The position numbers and the translations under genes were made by a program. Positions 25,233 to 34,383 of a DNA stretch of 64,000 nt are shown here, piece by piece (position 1 is the first letter of the stretch; each line of letters opens with the position of its first letter). Location: the NCBI GenBank assembly GCA_016871195.1, contig VFZN01000001.1, positions 186,001 to 250,000 on the forward strand, in the 5' to 3' direction. The notes below the pieces were generated by a model. It was given only the letters and a program-made list of their open reading frames with translations, ran no database searches and was not told the DNA's origin. The stretch is from Acidobacteriota bacterium (GTDB lineage Bacteria; Acidobacteriota; Vicinamibacteria; Vicinamibacterales; UBA2999).

Positions 25233-28109
25233 CTAGAACGTGAACTTGATACCGAACTGCAGCTGGCGCTGCTCGTACCCGCCGGTCGGCACCAGATCCT
25301 TGCCGCTCTTCGGCAGCGCCACGGTGGGCACGCCGAGCGTATCGGTCGCAATGACGGCGTTCACGCCCGACACCTGCACGGTGTTGAACAGGTTCTTCAC
25401 TTCCGCAATCGCCTCGATGGCGCGGTTGCCACCCACGCGCACACGACGCGAATAGCGGAAGTCAACGTTATAGCGCGCGGGCAGGCGCAGCGAGTTGCGC
25501 GCCACACCCACAGGACGGTCAGCCGCCGTGCCGTCGTTGTTCAGCTCGCGGTTGCTGCGCAGGTTGATCGGAATGCCGCTCGCAAACTGCATCGCGATGC
25601 CAAACACGTTGTTGTTCAGGATGGCGCCCATCGCGCCATCCTTGTCGACCTGCGGCGTCGCCACGACGCTGCCCGTAAACGTGTGCCGCTGGTCGAGCAC
25701 ATTCGGACCGCGGTCGCGGTCGAGGCTGGTCACGTCAGTACGGCCCGCATCGCCCTGCACCGACAGTGCGCCGGTGATCGGGGCATTGTCGTCGCTCTTG
25801 CCCAGCGTATAGGCCAGGTCAAAGCCGATGCCGTTCACATTGCGCCGCGTGAACTGCAGCGTCATGTTCCTGTAGGTCGACTCGCCGATCGACTGCGTGG
25901 CGTTGATGACGTTATAGAGCGGATTCGCGCGCGTCGAGGCGTTGACCGCCGTGCTGAAGATCGGGTTGCCGTCCGACAGCGTGCCAATCGGGTTGATGAG
26001 GTTGATGTTCGTCACCACCGGCAGGTTGTAGCCGCGGACATACGAACCACCCACGCCCACCGAATAGCGATCGTTCAGCGCATGCTCGAACTGCACGTTG
26101 CTCTGCCACGCACGGGCAATCTGGAAGCTCGGATCCACGGTCCACGCCGTGTTCGGCTGCGCACCCGCGCCGGCGCTGAGAATCGCCGGGAACCGCGGGG
26201 CCCCCACCTGCGTGGGCTGGAGCGATGCCGACGCCCGCGCATTGGTGCCGTCATTCTGCAGCGCCTGCTCATAGATGGCGTTGAGCGGCTGGTCGAACAT
26301 CAGGCCCGTGTTGCCGCGCAGCACCGTGCGGCGCTGATTGCCGAGGGTCCACACAAAACCGAAGCGGGGCGCGAAATTGTTCTTGTCGATCGCGAACTCG
26401 CGCGACGTGGCAATCGGGGCATTGGCCACCGGATCAGGCGTGCGGTAGCGGTCGTAGCGCACGCCGTACAGCACCTTCAGGTTCGACGTGACGCGCCAGT
26501 CGTCCTGCACGAACAGGCCCAGCTGCGACGTGTTGTACTCGAGATTCGGCTGGCCGAAGTATTGGGTGAACGTCTGGTAGCCGAGGGGGTTGGCACCGCT
26601 CACCGCTGCCTGATACGCCGCGACGTTCGCGAAGGTGTACTGCGCGGCCGGAGCGGCCGTGCGCGTGTCCTGCACCATCTGCACGTCGAAGCCCGCCTTC
26701 AGCGCGTGATCGCCACGCAGGTAGGTGGTGCTGTTGTTCACCTGCAGCACGTTCTGCGTGAAACCGAAGCCCGCATCAGACACGCTGCCCACCGGGCCGC
26801 CGATGTTCGCCACGCCGGTGATGTTCACCGCCGGGCCCTTGCCTGCCAGTGCGTTGGGCGTGCGGGCCTGCGCGCGCGTCGCATACTGCACGCGCAGTTC
26901 GTTCAGGAAGCTGCTCCCCAGCGTCGACACCAGCTGCGCCGCCGTCGAGTGCTGGCGGTCGGTGAAGTCGGTCGCGCGCTGCACCGACGTCAGCCCGCCG
27001 CCGATGTTCGCCGTGATGAAGTTGTCGAAGAACATGTAGCGCACCGACAGCCGGTTGCCCTGGCTCAGCTGGTGGTCGATCTTGCCGATGGCAAACTCGG
27101 TGTTGAGTCCGCGCGGCATGTAGCGCGGTTCAGTCAGGCCCAGCGCGGCCTGGTTGGCCGCCGAAATCGTGATGACGCTCAGCCCCGACAGGTCACGTTC
27201 CGTGTGCTCGTACCCGCCGAAAAAATGCGTCTTGTCCTTCACAATCGGACCGCCGAGGTCGAACGTGTAGACATTCACGTCCGTCGGCGGCTTGTTGGCC
27301 GTCGTGCGCTCGCCCTGCGTGTAGAACGGAAATGCCACCATCGGCTGGCGCTGGAAGCGGTAGCTGCCCTGCCCCCGGAAGGTATTCGTGCCCGACGGCG
27401 TAATCGCGTTATAGACCAGCCCCATCGTCTGCCCGAATTCGGGTGCGTAGCCGGTGGTCACCACCTTCACTTCGCGAATCATCACTTCCGACATCGGCAT
27501 CTGCCGCAGGCCGGCGCGATCCTTCTGCGTGTTGTTGCTGCCGTCCACCTGATAGTTGACGCGCAGCAGCGCGCCGTTCGCCGTCAGGCGGGGCACACCG
27601 AATTCGTTGGTTTCAAAGCCCACCACGCCCGGCTGCAGCAGCGCGAAGTTGTAGGGGTTGCGCGAGGTCAGCGGCAGCGTCTTGATTTCCGCCTGACTCA
27701 GCGTGCGGCCCTGCTCGATCTTGCCGAGGTCGACAATCGGCGCATCGGCCGTGACCGTGACCGTTTCTTCCAGGGTGCCCACTGACAGCGAGAAACTGAT
27801 GACGGCGGTCTGCCCCGCCCGCAGCGTGACACCCGTCTGCTCGAACTTCTTGAAGCCCTGCAGCTCGGCCGTCACCTTGTATGTGCCGAGCGACAGCAGC
27901 GGCGCGCGGTACAACCCGCGTTCGTTCGTCACAACCGCACGCGTGTCGCCGGTGTCGATGTTGACCACCGTCACGGTGACGCCCGGCAACACCGCCTTCT
28001 GATCGTCGGTGACCGTGCCTTCAATCGTGCCGTTGATGGCGGTCGACTGTGCCGCCGCAGAGACGGCGGTGGCCAGCGCCAGCATCAGGGCCAGGAATGT
28101 TCGCTGCAT
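25233..28109 (-). CDS. TonB-dependent receptor with carboxypeptidase-regulatory-like domain
   Basis: A 958-residue outer-membrane protein of the Oar/acidobacterial TonB-receptor type. After the signal peptide, residues ~25-110 form a carboxypeptidase-regulatory-like beta domain (GTIEGTVTDDQKAVLPGVTV). A plug domain follows (ADAPIVDLGKIEQGRTLSQ; VNYQVDGSNNTQKDRAG), then a beta-barrel ending in an aromatic residue (QLQFGIKFTF). A GGGAGG lies nine bases upstream of the ATG and TATACT about 40 bases upstream. The ligand is unknown; downstream PIG-L suggests a glycan, as inference only. A 941-residue open frame on the other strand is a shadow. Confidence 0.92.
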   Translation of the reverse strand: MQRTFLALMLALATAVSAAAQSTAINGTIEGTVTDDQKAVLPGVTVTVVNIDTGDTRAVVTNERGLYRAPLLSLGTYKVTAELQGFKKFEQTGVTLRAGQTAVISFSLSVGTLEETVTVTADAPIVDLGKIEQGRTLSQAEIKTLPLTSRNPYNFALLQPGVVGFETNEFGVPRLTANGALLRVNYQVDGSNNTQKDRAGLRQMPMSEVMIREVKVVTTGYAPEFGQTMGLVYNAITPSGTNTFRGQGSYRFQRQPMVAFPFYTQGERTTANKPPTDVNVYTFDLGGPIVKDKTHFFGGYEHTERDLSGLSVITISAANQAALGLTEPRYMPRGLNTEFAIGKIDHQLSQGNRLSVRYMFFDNFITANIGGGLTSVQRATDFTDRQHSTAAQLVSTLGSSFLNELRVQYATRAQARTPNALAGKGPAVNITGVANIGGPVGSVSDAGFGFTQNVLQVNNSTTYLRGDHALKAGFDVQMVQDTRTAAPAAQYTFANVAAYQAAVSGANPLGYQTFTQYFGQPNLEYNTSQLGLFVQDDWRVTSNLKVLYGVRYDRYRTPDPVANAPIATSREFAIDKNNFAPRFGFVWTLGNQRRTVLRGNTGLMFDQPLNAIYEQALQNDGTNARASASLQPTQVGAPRFPAILSAGAGAQPNTAWTVDPSFQIARAWQSNVQFEHALNDRYSVGVGGSYVRGYNLPVVTNINLINPIGTLSDGNPIFSTAVNASTRANPLYNVINATQSIGESTYRNMTLQFTRRNVNGIGFDLAYTLGKSDDNAPITGALSVQGDAGRTDVTSLDRDRGPNVLDQRHTFTGSVVATPQVDKDGAMGAILNNNVFGIAMQFASGIPINLRSNRELNNDGTAADRPVGVARNSLRLPARYNVDFRYSRRVRVGGNRAIEAIAEVKNLFNTVQVSGVNAVIATDTLGVPTVALPKSGKDLVPTGGYEQRQLQFGIKFTF

Positions 28110-28212
28110 GGAGCGGAGCCTCCCAAATCAAATACGGACCAGCTGTCAGTATATGTCCGGCAGCTTGAGGTCATCGACTGAAACGACGGTCCCGTCCCCG
28201 GCGATGCAGGGG

Positions 28213-28218
28213 CATAAT
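28213..28218 (+). promoter_or_regulatory. -10-like element ahead of the penicillin acylase gene
   Basis: CATAAT ends six bases before GTG 28225. The spacing matches other presumed leaderless starts here and is the reason for choosing that GTG over ATG 28204. Confidence 0.5.
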
Positions 28219-28224
28219 GTCGAC

Positions 28225-30645
28225 GTGATAACCGTCCTCAGGCGGGTGCTGGGTCCCCTGCTGGTGATAACACTCGTGCTCGGACTGGGAGCCGCATGGT
28301 GGGTGCGCACCCGGCTCCACGACAGCCTGCCGGTGCTGGAGGGAGAACTCGCGGTCAAGGGCCTGTCGGCACCGGTCACCGTCACCCGCGACGCCAGAGG
28401 CATTCCCTTCATCTCGGGCGGATCGCGTGCAGACGTCGCGCGCGCCCTCGGCTTCATCCACGCGCACGACCGCTTTTTCCAGATGGACCTGCAGCGTCGC
28501 CAGCCCGCCGGCGAGCTCAGCGCCCTGGTCGGACCCGCGGCCGTCGCCGCCGACCAGCGCATGCGGCCCCACCGGTTCCGTCAGGTGGCCCGCGAGGCCC
28601 TCCAGAGGGCCGATCCGTCGTGGCGCGACCTGCTCGTCGCCTACACCGACGGCGTCAATGCAGGACTCGCCGCCCTCGGCGCGCCCTCGTTCGAGTACGC
28701 CCTGCTGCGCCAGTCGCCCGAGCCCTGGACGCCCGAAGACTCGATTCTGGCCGTTATGGCGATGTTCGTGGCCCTGCAGGGGCGCCAGATGGAGTTTGAA
28801 CAGGGCGCCGAACAGGTGCGAAGTGCCGTGCCCCCCGAGGTGTTCGAGTTCCTCACCCGCGCAGGGTCAGAGTGGGACGCCCCCGCTGAAGGCGAGGCCA
28901 TCAGCCGCCCCCCTGTGCCAGAGCCCGGGCAGTTCAATCTGCGCAGCACACTGGCGGCTGCCGCCCTGCCCGTCGCGGATACAACCGCCGATCCCGACGC
29001 CATCGCTCACGCCGCGATTGGCTCGAACAACTGGGCCGTCGACGCCGCGCACACCGGCGGGCACGGCGCCCTGCTCGCCAACGACATGCACCTGCAGCTC
29101 GGCGTCCCCAACATCTGGTACCGCGCCGCGATGCAGTTCCCCGACCCGTCGCAGCCGGGCACCACCCGCACGCTGCACGGCGTCACCCTGCCGGGCCTGC
29201 CCGTCCAGGTCGTCGGCAGTAATGGCGACGTGGCCTGGGGCTTCACCAACACGGGAGGCGACTGGAGTGACCTGGTCCGCATTGATCCCGATCCCGCCAA
29301 CCCTGATCGCTACCTCACGCCCGATGGACCGCGCGCGTTTGAGCACCTCACCGAGCCGATCGAGGTTCGTGGCGAATCCGCCCGCCCCCTCACCATTCGC
29401 ACCACCATCTGGGGGCCCGTCGTCTGGACCGATGTCGACGGCCGCGACTATGCCCAGCACTGGGTGGCCCACGATCCCGACGTCATTGCCGGCGATCTCT
29501 CACGTCCCGAACGGGCCCGCACCATCGATGAGCTCATGACAGCAGTCGTCGGACTCGGCGTGCCCCATCAGAATGTCGCCATGGCCGGCCGCGATGGCCG
29601 CATCGCCTGGACGGTGGGCGGGGCTATTCCCGTCAGGCGTGGCTTCAGTGGTACCACACCGGTGTCATGGGCCGACGGCACCAGCGGGTGGGACGGCTAT
29701 CTTCCCGCCGCCGCGATGCCCCGCATCATCGACCCCGAGGTCGGCCGCGTGTGGACCGCCAACGCCCCCGTGGTCGATGGGGCGCGCCTCGCCACGATCG
29801 GCGACGGCGGCTATGCCGACGGCATCCGCGCCCGCATCATCCGCGATCACCTGCTGGCGCGCACCTCGGCCAGTCCGCGCGACATGCTCGCGCTGCAGCT
29901 CAACGACCGCGCCCTCTTCCTCGAACGCTGGCGCACCCTCGCGCTGCGCACACTCGATTCGGCCGCAGCCGCAGCGCCAGCCGACCGCGCAGACGCGCGT
30001 CGCCAGATGCGCGACCTCATCGACCGCACCTGGACCGGCCGGGCCTCGACCGACTCGACCGGCTACCGCCTGGTCCGCATGTTCCGCACCGACATCGTCC
30101 GCCGCGTACTCACCTTCGTCACCGCACCCGTGAAACAGAAAGACCCGACGTTCGACTACACGCAGCTGGGCCGCACCGAAGGCCCCGTCTGGGCCATCGT
30201 CGATGCACGGCCGATGCACCTGCTCGACCCCCGCTATGAGTCGTGGGATGCGCTGTTTCTCGACGCCATCGACGCGGTCTATGCCGAACTGACCGCCGAC
30301 GGTCGACCGCTGGCCGGACAGACGTGGGGCGAGGCCAACCGCGCACAGATCGTCCATCCGCTCACGGCGGCCGTGCCGCTGCTGGGCCGGTGGCTCAACA
30401 TGCCCGGCGATCCGCTGCCAGGCGATGCCTACACCCCGCGTGCACAGTCACCCCGCACAGGCGCGTCGGAACGGCTCGTCGTCTCACCGGGCCGCGAAGC
30501 CGAAGGGCTGCTGCAGATGCCGACCGGCCAGTCATCGCATCCGCTGTCGCCCTTCTTCGGGTCAATGCATCGCGAGTGGGTCGAGGGCACACCCATCCCG
30601 CTCGTGCCCGGCCCCGCGCAGCACACACTGACCCTGGTGCCCTGA
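28225..30645 (+). CDS. Penicillin acylase family protein (Ntn hydrolase)
   Basis: Enzymes of this family hydrolyse amide bonds of acyl side chains (beta-lactams, acyl-homoserine lactones and similar). The 806-residue precursor has one N-terminal hydrophobic segment (LLVITLVLGLGAAWW), which anchors or exports it. Residues ~50-266 form the alpha chain, with LGFIHAHDRFFQMDLQRRQ. Autoproteolysis would expose the nucleophile Ser267 in AIGSNNWAV, followed by GALLANDMHLQL. The beta chain ends in PFFGSMHREW. The start could be ATG 28204, which adds seven residues. It diverges from the TonB receptor gene. Acyl-homoserine lactone degradation is possible but not shown. Confidence 0.9.
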   Translation: MITVLRRVLGPLLVITLVLGLGAAWWVRTRLHDSLPVLEGELAVKGLSAPVTVTRDARGIPFISGGSRADVARALGFIHAHDRFFQMDLQRRQPAGELSALVGPAAVAADQRMRPHRFRQVAREALQRADPSWRDLLVAYTDGVNAGLAALGAPSFEYALLRQSPEPWTPEDSILAVMAMFVALQGRQMEFEQGAEQVRSAVPPEVFEFLTRAGSEWDAPAEGEAISRPPVPEPGQFNLRSTLAAAALPVADTTADPDAIAHAAIGSNNWAVDAAHTGGHGALLANDMHLQLGVPNIWYRAAMQFPDPSQPGTTRTLHGVTLPGLPVQVVGSNGDVAWGFTNTGGDWSDLVRIDPDPANPDRYLTPDGPRAFEHLTEPIEVRGESARPLTIRTTIWGPVVWTDVDGRDYAQHWVAHDPDVIAGDLSRPERARTIDELMTAVVGLGVPHQNVAMAGRDGRIAWTVGGAIPVRRGFSGTTPVSWADGTSGWDGYLPAAAMPRIIDPEVGRVWTANAPVVDGARLATIGDGGYADGIRARIIRDHLLARTSASPRDMLALQLNDRALFLERWRTLALRTLDSAAAAAPADRADARRQMRDLIDRTWTGRASTDSTGYRLVRMFRTDIVRRVLTFVTAPVKQKDPTFDYTQLGRTEGPVWAIVDARPMHLLDPRYESWDALFLDAIDAVYAELTADGRPLAGQTWGEANRAQIVHPLTAAVPLLGRWLNMPGDPLPGDAYTPRAQSPRTGASERLVVSPGREAEGLLQMPTGQSSHPLSPFFGSMHREWVEGTPIPLVPGPAQHTLTLVP

Positions 30646-30676
30646 TCGGCTGCCGCGGGGGCAGAGTCCGGGCCGC

Positions 30677-30694
30677 GGCCTCGTCGGCGAGGCC
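30677..30694. terminator. Hairpin between convergent genes
   Basis: GGCCTCG and CGAGGCC form a perfect seven-base stem with loop TCGG, centred between the penicillin acylase stop and the NHL gene stop. No T-run follows on either strand. Confidence 0.4.
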
Positions 30695-30716
30695 CCCCAT
30701 CGCTGCGCCCTTCGCC

Positions 30717-31880
30717 TTACCGACGCAGCATCAGCTTCTGCACGCGCCGGCCGTTGCCGACCTCGCTGACATACAGGTTGCCGCGAGAGTCGGTGGCCAG
30801 GTTGTGCATGAACACGAACTGTCCGGCATAGCGCCCGATGCGGCCATAGGTGCCGACCTCAGTCAGCGTCCGACGGTCGAGGATGTGGATGCGCCCATTG
30901 CCGGCATCCGCCACATACAGCCATCGCTGATCGGGATCCGGCGAAAACGCGGTGCTGAATGAGGTGCCCAGCAGGCGCGTCTGCCGCTCGATGAAGACTT
31001 CGCGCTGAAACCGGCCGTCGATCGTGAAGATCTGCACGCGGTTGTTCAGGCGATCGTTCACGTAGACGAGGCCATCGTTCGACACCTTGATGCCGTGCAC
31101 GGTGTTGAACTGCTGGGGGCCCGGTCCCTCGCCGGCAAACACCTGCGGCGTGCCGTCGTCAGGCGTGTTGCCGTAGGCACCCCACATCCGCTTGAACGCG
31201 CCCGTGTCGGCATCGAGCACGAGCACCCGACGGTTGATATAGCCGTCCGCAATGAACACCTCGTTGGTCGGCGCATGCACCCAGATGTCGGCCGCGTTGT
31301 TCACGTTGCGGGTGTCGAGGCTGCCCTGGCTCATGCCCCGCCGGCCGATCTGCAGCAGCAGGCGCCCGTCAGGGGTGAACTTCAGCAGAAAGTTTTCCTT
31401 CCGATCCCGCATGCGCGGCCCACCCGCTGACGAAATCCACACGTGGCCCTTGAAGTCGACGTGAATGCCGTGTTCATCCGCCGGCCATTCGTAGCGCTTG
31501 TCGGCCGGCTCTCCACCCCAGCCCCGGATGAAGTTTCCCGACGAATCGAACTCCATCACCGGGGGCGCGGCCTCGCAGCACGCAGCCTCGGGGTTCTGCC
31601 GCTTCTCGTCGCTGTTGATCGACCAGGGCCGCTGCAGAATCCACACGTGATCCCGGGCGTCGACGGCCACGCCAGACACCTGACCCAGAATCCACTGCGT
31701 CGGCAGCGTCGGCCAGCGCGGATCCACCTCGAACCTCGGCACCCCGCTGTCCGGCTGCGATCCTCTGTCAAGCGCCGTCACCGCCGTCGCCAGCACGCTG
31801 AGCGCGCAGACCACCACCAGCAACACCCGCGGGCGACGCGGGTTCACTGGTCGATCACCTGTGTGGCGTGGCATCCACAT
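30717..31880 (-). CDS. Exported NHL-repeat beta-propeller protein
   Basis: The 387-residue product has an N-terminal signal or anchor (VLLVVVCALSVLATAVTA) and then a six-bladed propeller of NHL/SMP-30-like repeats. Repeats are visible as VSGVAVDARDHVWIL, HGIHVDFKGHVWI, EVFIADGYINRRVLVLD, VHGIKVSNDGLVYVNDRLNNRVQIF, LYVADAGNGRIHILDR and HNLATDSRGNLYVSEVGNGRRVQ. Binding rather than catalysis is usual for NHL proteins, but peptidylglycine-lyase-like members exist. A GAGG lies seven bases before the ATG. It starts ten bases after the gamma-glutamyltransferase stop and is probably co-transcribed with it. Confidence 0.87.
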   Translation of the reverse strand: MWMPRHTGDRPVNPRRPRVLLVVVCALSVLATAVTALDRGSQPDSGVPRFEVDPRWPTLPTQWILGQVSGVAVDARDHVWILQRPWSINSDEKRQNPEAACCEAAPPVMEFDSSGNFIRGWGGEPADKRYEWPADEHGIHVDFKGHVWISSAGGPRMRDRKENFLLKFTPDGRLLLQIGRRGMSQGSLDTRNVNNAADIWVHAPTNEVFIADGYINRRVLVLDADTGAFKRMWGAYGNTPDDGTPQVFAGEGPGPQQFNTVHGIKVSNDGLVYVNDRLNNRVQIFTIDGRFQREVFIERQTRLLGTSFSTAFSPDPDQRWLYVADAGNGRIHILDRRTLTEVGTYGRIGRYAGQFVFMHNLATDSRGNLYVSEVGNGRRVQKLMLRR

Positions 31881-31889
31881 CGCCAGACC

Positions 31890-33719
31890 TCAATACCCCA
31901 TCGCATACCCGGTGCGCCGCGGGTCCGCGCCCGCCGTCATGGCACCCGTCACCTGATCCACGCGAATCACCTGCATGTGCCCGAGACTGCCCCACCCGGG
32001 CAACACACGCACGGTGTGTCCCATCTGCTCGAGCGCCGCAATGGTCGCCGGTGGCACTCGCCCCTCGACCTGCACGGTAATCGCCGCACCCGGCTTGTAG
32101 AAGTTCGGAGCCGCCTCGAGTACCAGCCGCGGTGCCTCAATCGCCGCCTGCACCGGCTGCGCAAAGTCGATGAGGTTCAGCAGCACCTGAAACTGCGTCT
32201 GACCGATCGTCTCGCCACCCGGCGTACCGAAGACAAACGCCAGCGTGCCGTCTTTCAGCACCACCACAGGCGAGTTGTTCAGAATCGGAATCTTGCCCGC
32301 GCCCACATAGTTCACGTCGGTCGGATAGGGTGACGTCGATCCGATCCGCATGCCGTTGTTCAGCAGCAGACCCGTGCGGCCCACCACCACGTTATTCCCG
32401 AACAGTCCTCCGAGCGTCGGCGTGCAGCCCACCGCATTGCCGAACCGGTCGACAATCGAGAACGACGTCGTGTGCAGCTCGCCGTCGTAGTGCTCGTCCC
32501 ACGCAGGTCCCTGCGCACGCGGCGTCGCCTCGGGTGTGCCCTCAGGCACACCAGGCGCCGGATACGGAATGGCCCGGGCCTGATCGAACAGCCGCCAGCG
32601 GGCCTCGGCAAAGCCTCGCGAGACCAGACCCGTCTGCGGCACACGCACAAACGCCGGGTCGGCCACATAGCGGTAGATGTCGGCTTTCGAAATCTTGATC
32701 GCCTCAATCACCGCATGCAAGTGCGCCGGCGAGTGCTGCCCGGCGGCCTTCAGATCGACGGGCGTAATGAGATTCGCCCCCATCACCACCTCGAAACCGC
32801 CGCGCGAGGTCGACGGATTGCTGTAGACATCGTGGCCGCGGTACGTCGTATGCAACGGCTCCTGCCACTGCGGCGCATACGCCGCGAGGTCGGCCGCCGT
32901 CAGCACCCCGCCGTTCTCGCGGAAGAACCGATCGATCTCCTGCGCAATGTCGCCCCGGTAGAACCGGTCGTAGGCCGCCTGAATCGCGGCCACCCGGCTC
33001 GCCCCGCCCTTCAGGGCCTGTGCTTCCGCCTCCACCAGCTTGCGCAAGGTCGCGGCATAATCCGGATTCTTCAGCAGCTCGCCCGCCTTCAGCGGTTCAC
33101 CGTTCGGCAGGAAAATCTTTGCGGTGGTCGGGTACTTCGCGAGGTTGTTGCGGCCCCGCGCAATCGACTGCGCCAGCATCACATCAATCGGATAGCCCTG
33201 CTCCGCATACGCAATCGCCGGCGCCAGCACATCGGCCACCGACAGCGTGCCGAAGCGCTGGAGCTGGACGAGATAGCCGCCGATGTTGCCCGGCGTGATG
33301 CCGGCCGTCATGCCCGCATTCAGCGTCTCGGGCGTCATCGCCTCGGGCTTCAGGGCCTTCGGCGCCGCGCCGGCCATCGACAGCGACCACACCTTCCTCG
33401 ACGACCGGTGATACATCGTCATGAAGCCGTTGCCGCCGATACCGTTCATCTCGGGTTCGCCGAGGCCGGCCATCGCGCCCACCGCCGCCGCCGCATCAAA
33501 GGCATTCCCACCCTTGACCAGCATCTGCAGGCCGGCAGACGCCGCAATGGGATGGCCCGCCGTCACCAGCCCGTGCACACCGGCCACTGCGGGACGCGTC
33601 AGGCCCGGCCGCGCCGACGCGGGCGCCTCGGCCGCCTGCTGCTGCGCGAGGCCGTAGAGGGTCGTGGCCCCCAGTGCAACAATCACGAACGATACGCCGA
33701 ACAGACGCTGCAGCCGCAT
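31890..33719 (-). CDS. ggt: Gamma-glutamyltransferase
   Basis: A periplasmic Ntn hydrolase that cleaves gamma-glutamyl bonds of glutathione-like compounds. The 609-residue precursor has a signal peptide (MRLQRLFGVSFVIVALGATTLYG), the substrate-binding region GGNAFDAAAAVGAMAGLGEPEMNGIGG, and the self-processing nucleophile Thr417 in GELHTTSFSIVD. The late GTPGGETIGQTQFQVLLNL is the C-terminal family signature. Upstream, TATACT lies 28 bases before the ATG, and GGGAG lies close to it. First gene of a two-gene unit with the NHL protein. Confidence 0.93.
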   Translation of the reverse strand: MRLQRLFGVSFVIVALGATTLYGLAQQQAAEAPASARPGLTRPAVAGVHGLVTAGHPIAASAGLQMLVKGGNAFDAAAAVGAMAGLGEPEMNGIGGNGFMTMYHRSSRKVWSLSMAGAAPKALKPEAMTPETLNAGMTAGITPGNIGGYLVQLQRFGTLSVADVLAPAIAYAEQGYPIDVMLAQSIARGRNNLAKYPTTAKIFLPNGEPLKAGELLKNPDYAATLRKLVEAEAQALKGGASRVAAIQAAYDRFYRGDIAQEIDRFFRENGGVLTAADLAAYAPQWQEPLHTTYRGHDVYSNPSTSRGGFEVVMGANLITPVDLKAAGQHSPAHLHAVIEAIKISKADIYRYVADPAFVRVPQTGLVSRGFAEARWRLFDQARAIPYPAPGVPEGTPEATPRAQGPAWDEHYDGELHTTSFSIVDRFGNAVGCTPTLGGLFGNNVVVGRTGLLLNNGMRIGSTSPYPTDVNYVGAGKIPILNNSPVVVLKDGTLAFVFGTPGGETIGQTQFQVLLNLIDFAQPVQAAIEAPRLVLEAAPNFYKPGAAITVQVEGRVPPATIAALEQMGHTVRVLPGWGSLGHMQVIRVDQVTGAMTAGADPRRTGYAMGY

Positions 33720-33807
33720 AGACGCTCCCGGGAATGAAGGTGCCCAGAGTATAGGCTGTCGAGCGGCACCCCACTCCCGCTAAGATGTCGCCACCAGGGA
33801 GGACTCC

Positions 33808-34383
33808 ATGCGTCGTTTTCACAAGCAGGCCAGCTGTGCAGTCGCAATGATCGCTGTGTTCAGCAGCGCCGTGTCCGAGGTTCGGGCCCAGGCGCCTCAG
33901 GCGCCCCCGTCAGGTGGGCCCGCCGTGGCGGCCCCGACCTACGTATCGATCGCCCTCGACATCACCGTCAATCGCCCGGCGGATGATGTCTGGAAGCGAA
34001 TCGGCAAGTACTGTGACATCGGAGAATGGCTGCAGATGCCGTGCACCATCACGTCCGGCAAGGACGGCGAACTGGGCGCGGTACGCTCGGTGGCCAACGA
34101 GATTCTGGTCGGTCGCTCGCTGCGGTCCTACACCTACACCCAGCCCGTGCGCAATGATCGGCCCTACAACATGTACCACGGCACCCTGGAAGTCAGGTCA
34201 CTGACCGCGACGACCTCGTCCATCGTGTACGTGCTTGTCTGGGACAACTCGATGCTGGCCGACGATGCGGCACGACAGGCTGACGTGACCCGGCGTCGCG
34301 CCACATTCGTGCGTGCCCTCGACAACATGAAGATCCTGGCGGAAGGCGGTACGCTGCCCCCCAAGCCGGCTGCCGAGCGGTGA
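33808..34383 (+). CDS. Secreted SRPBCC-superfamily protein
   Basis: A 191-residue protein with a signal peptide (ending near VRAQ) and one START/SRPBCC fold, which binds hydrophobic ligands in a deep pocket. The fold is recognised from SIALDITVNRPADDVWKRIGKYCDIGEWL and the late amphipathic helix VTRRRATFVRALDNMKIL. A strong Shine-Dalgarno (AGGGAGGA) precedes the ATG, and TAAGAT lies about 20 bases upstream. Its stop overlaps the amidase start in a GTGA junction, so the two are co-expressed; the ligand is unknown. Confidence 0.85.
   Translation: MRRFHKQASCAVAMIAVFSSAVSEVRAQAPQAPPSGGPAVAAPTYVSIALDITVNRPADDVWKRIGKYCDIGEWLQMPCTITSGKDGELGAVRSVANEILVGRSLRSYTYTQPVRNDRPYNMYHGTLEVRSLTATTSSIVYVLVWDNSMLADDAARQADVTRRRATFVRALDNMKILAEGGTLPPKPAAER

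Noticed and set aside
24960-27785. 941-codon open frame on the plus strand
   Set aside because: It is antisense to the TonB receptor and PIG-L genes. Its composition (Arg, His, Val-rich, no domain) is what high-G+C antisense frames give.
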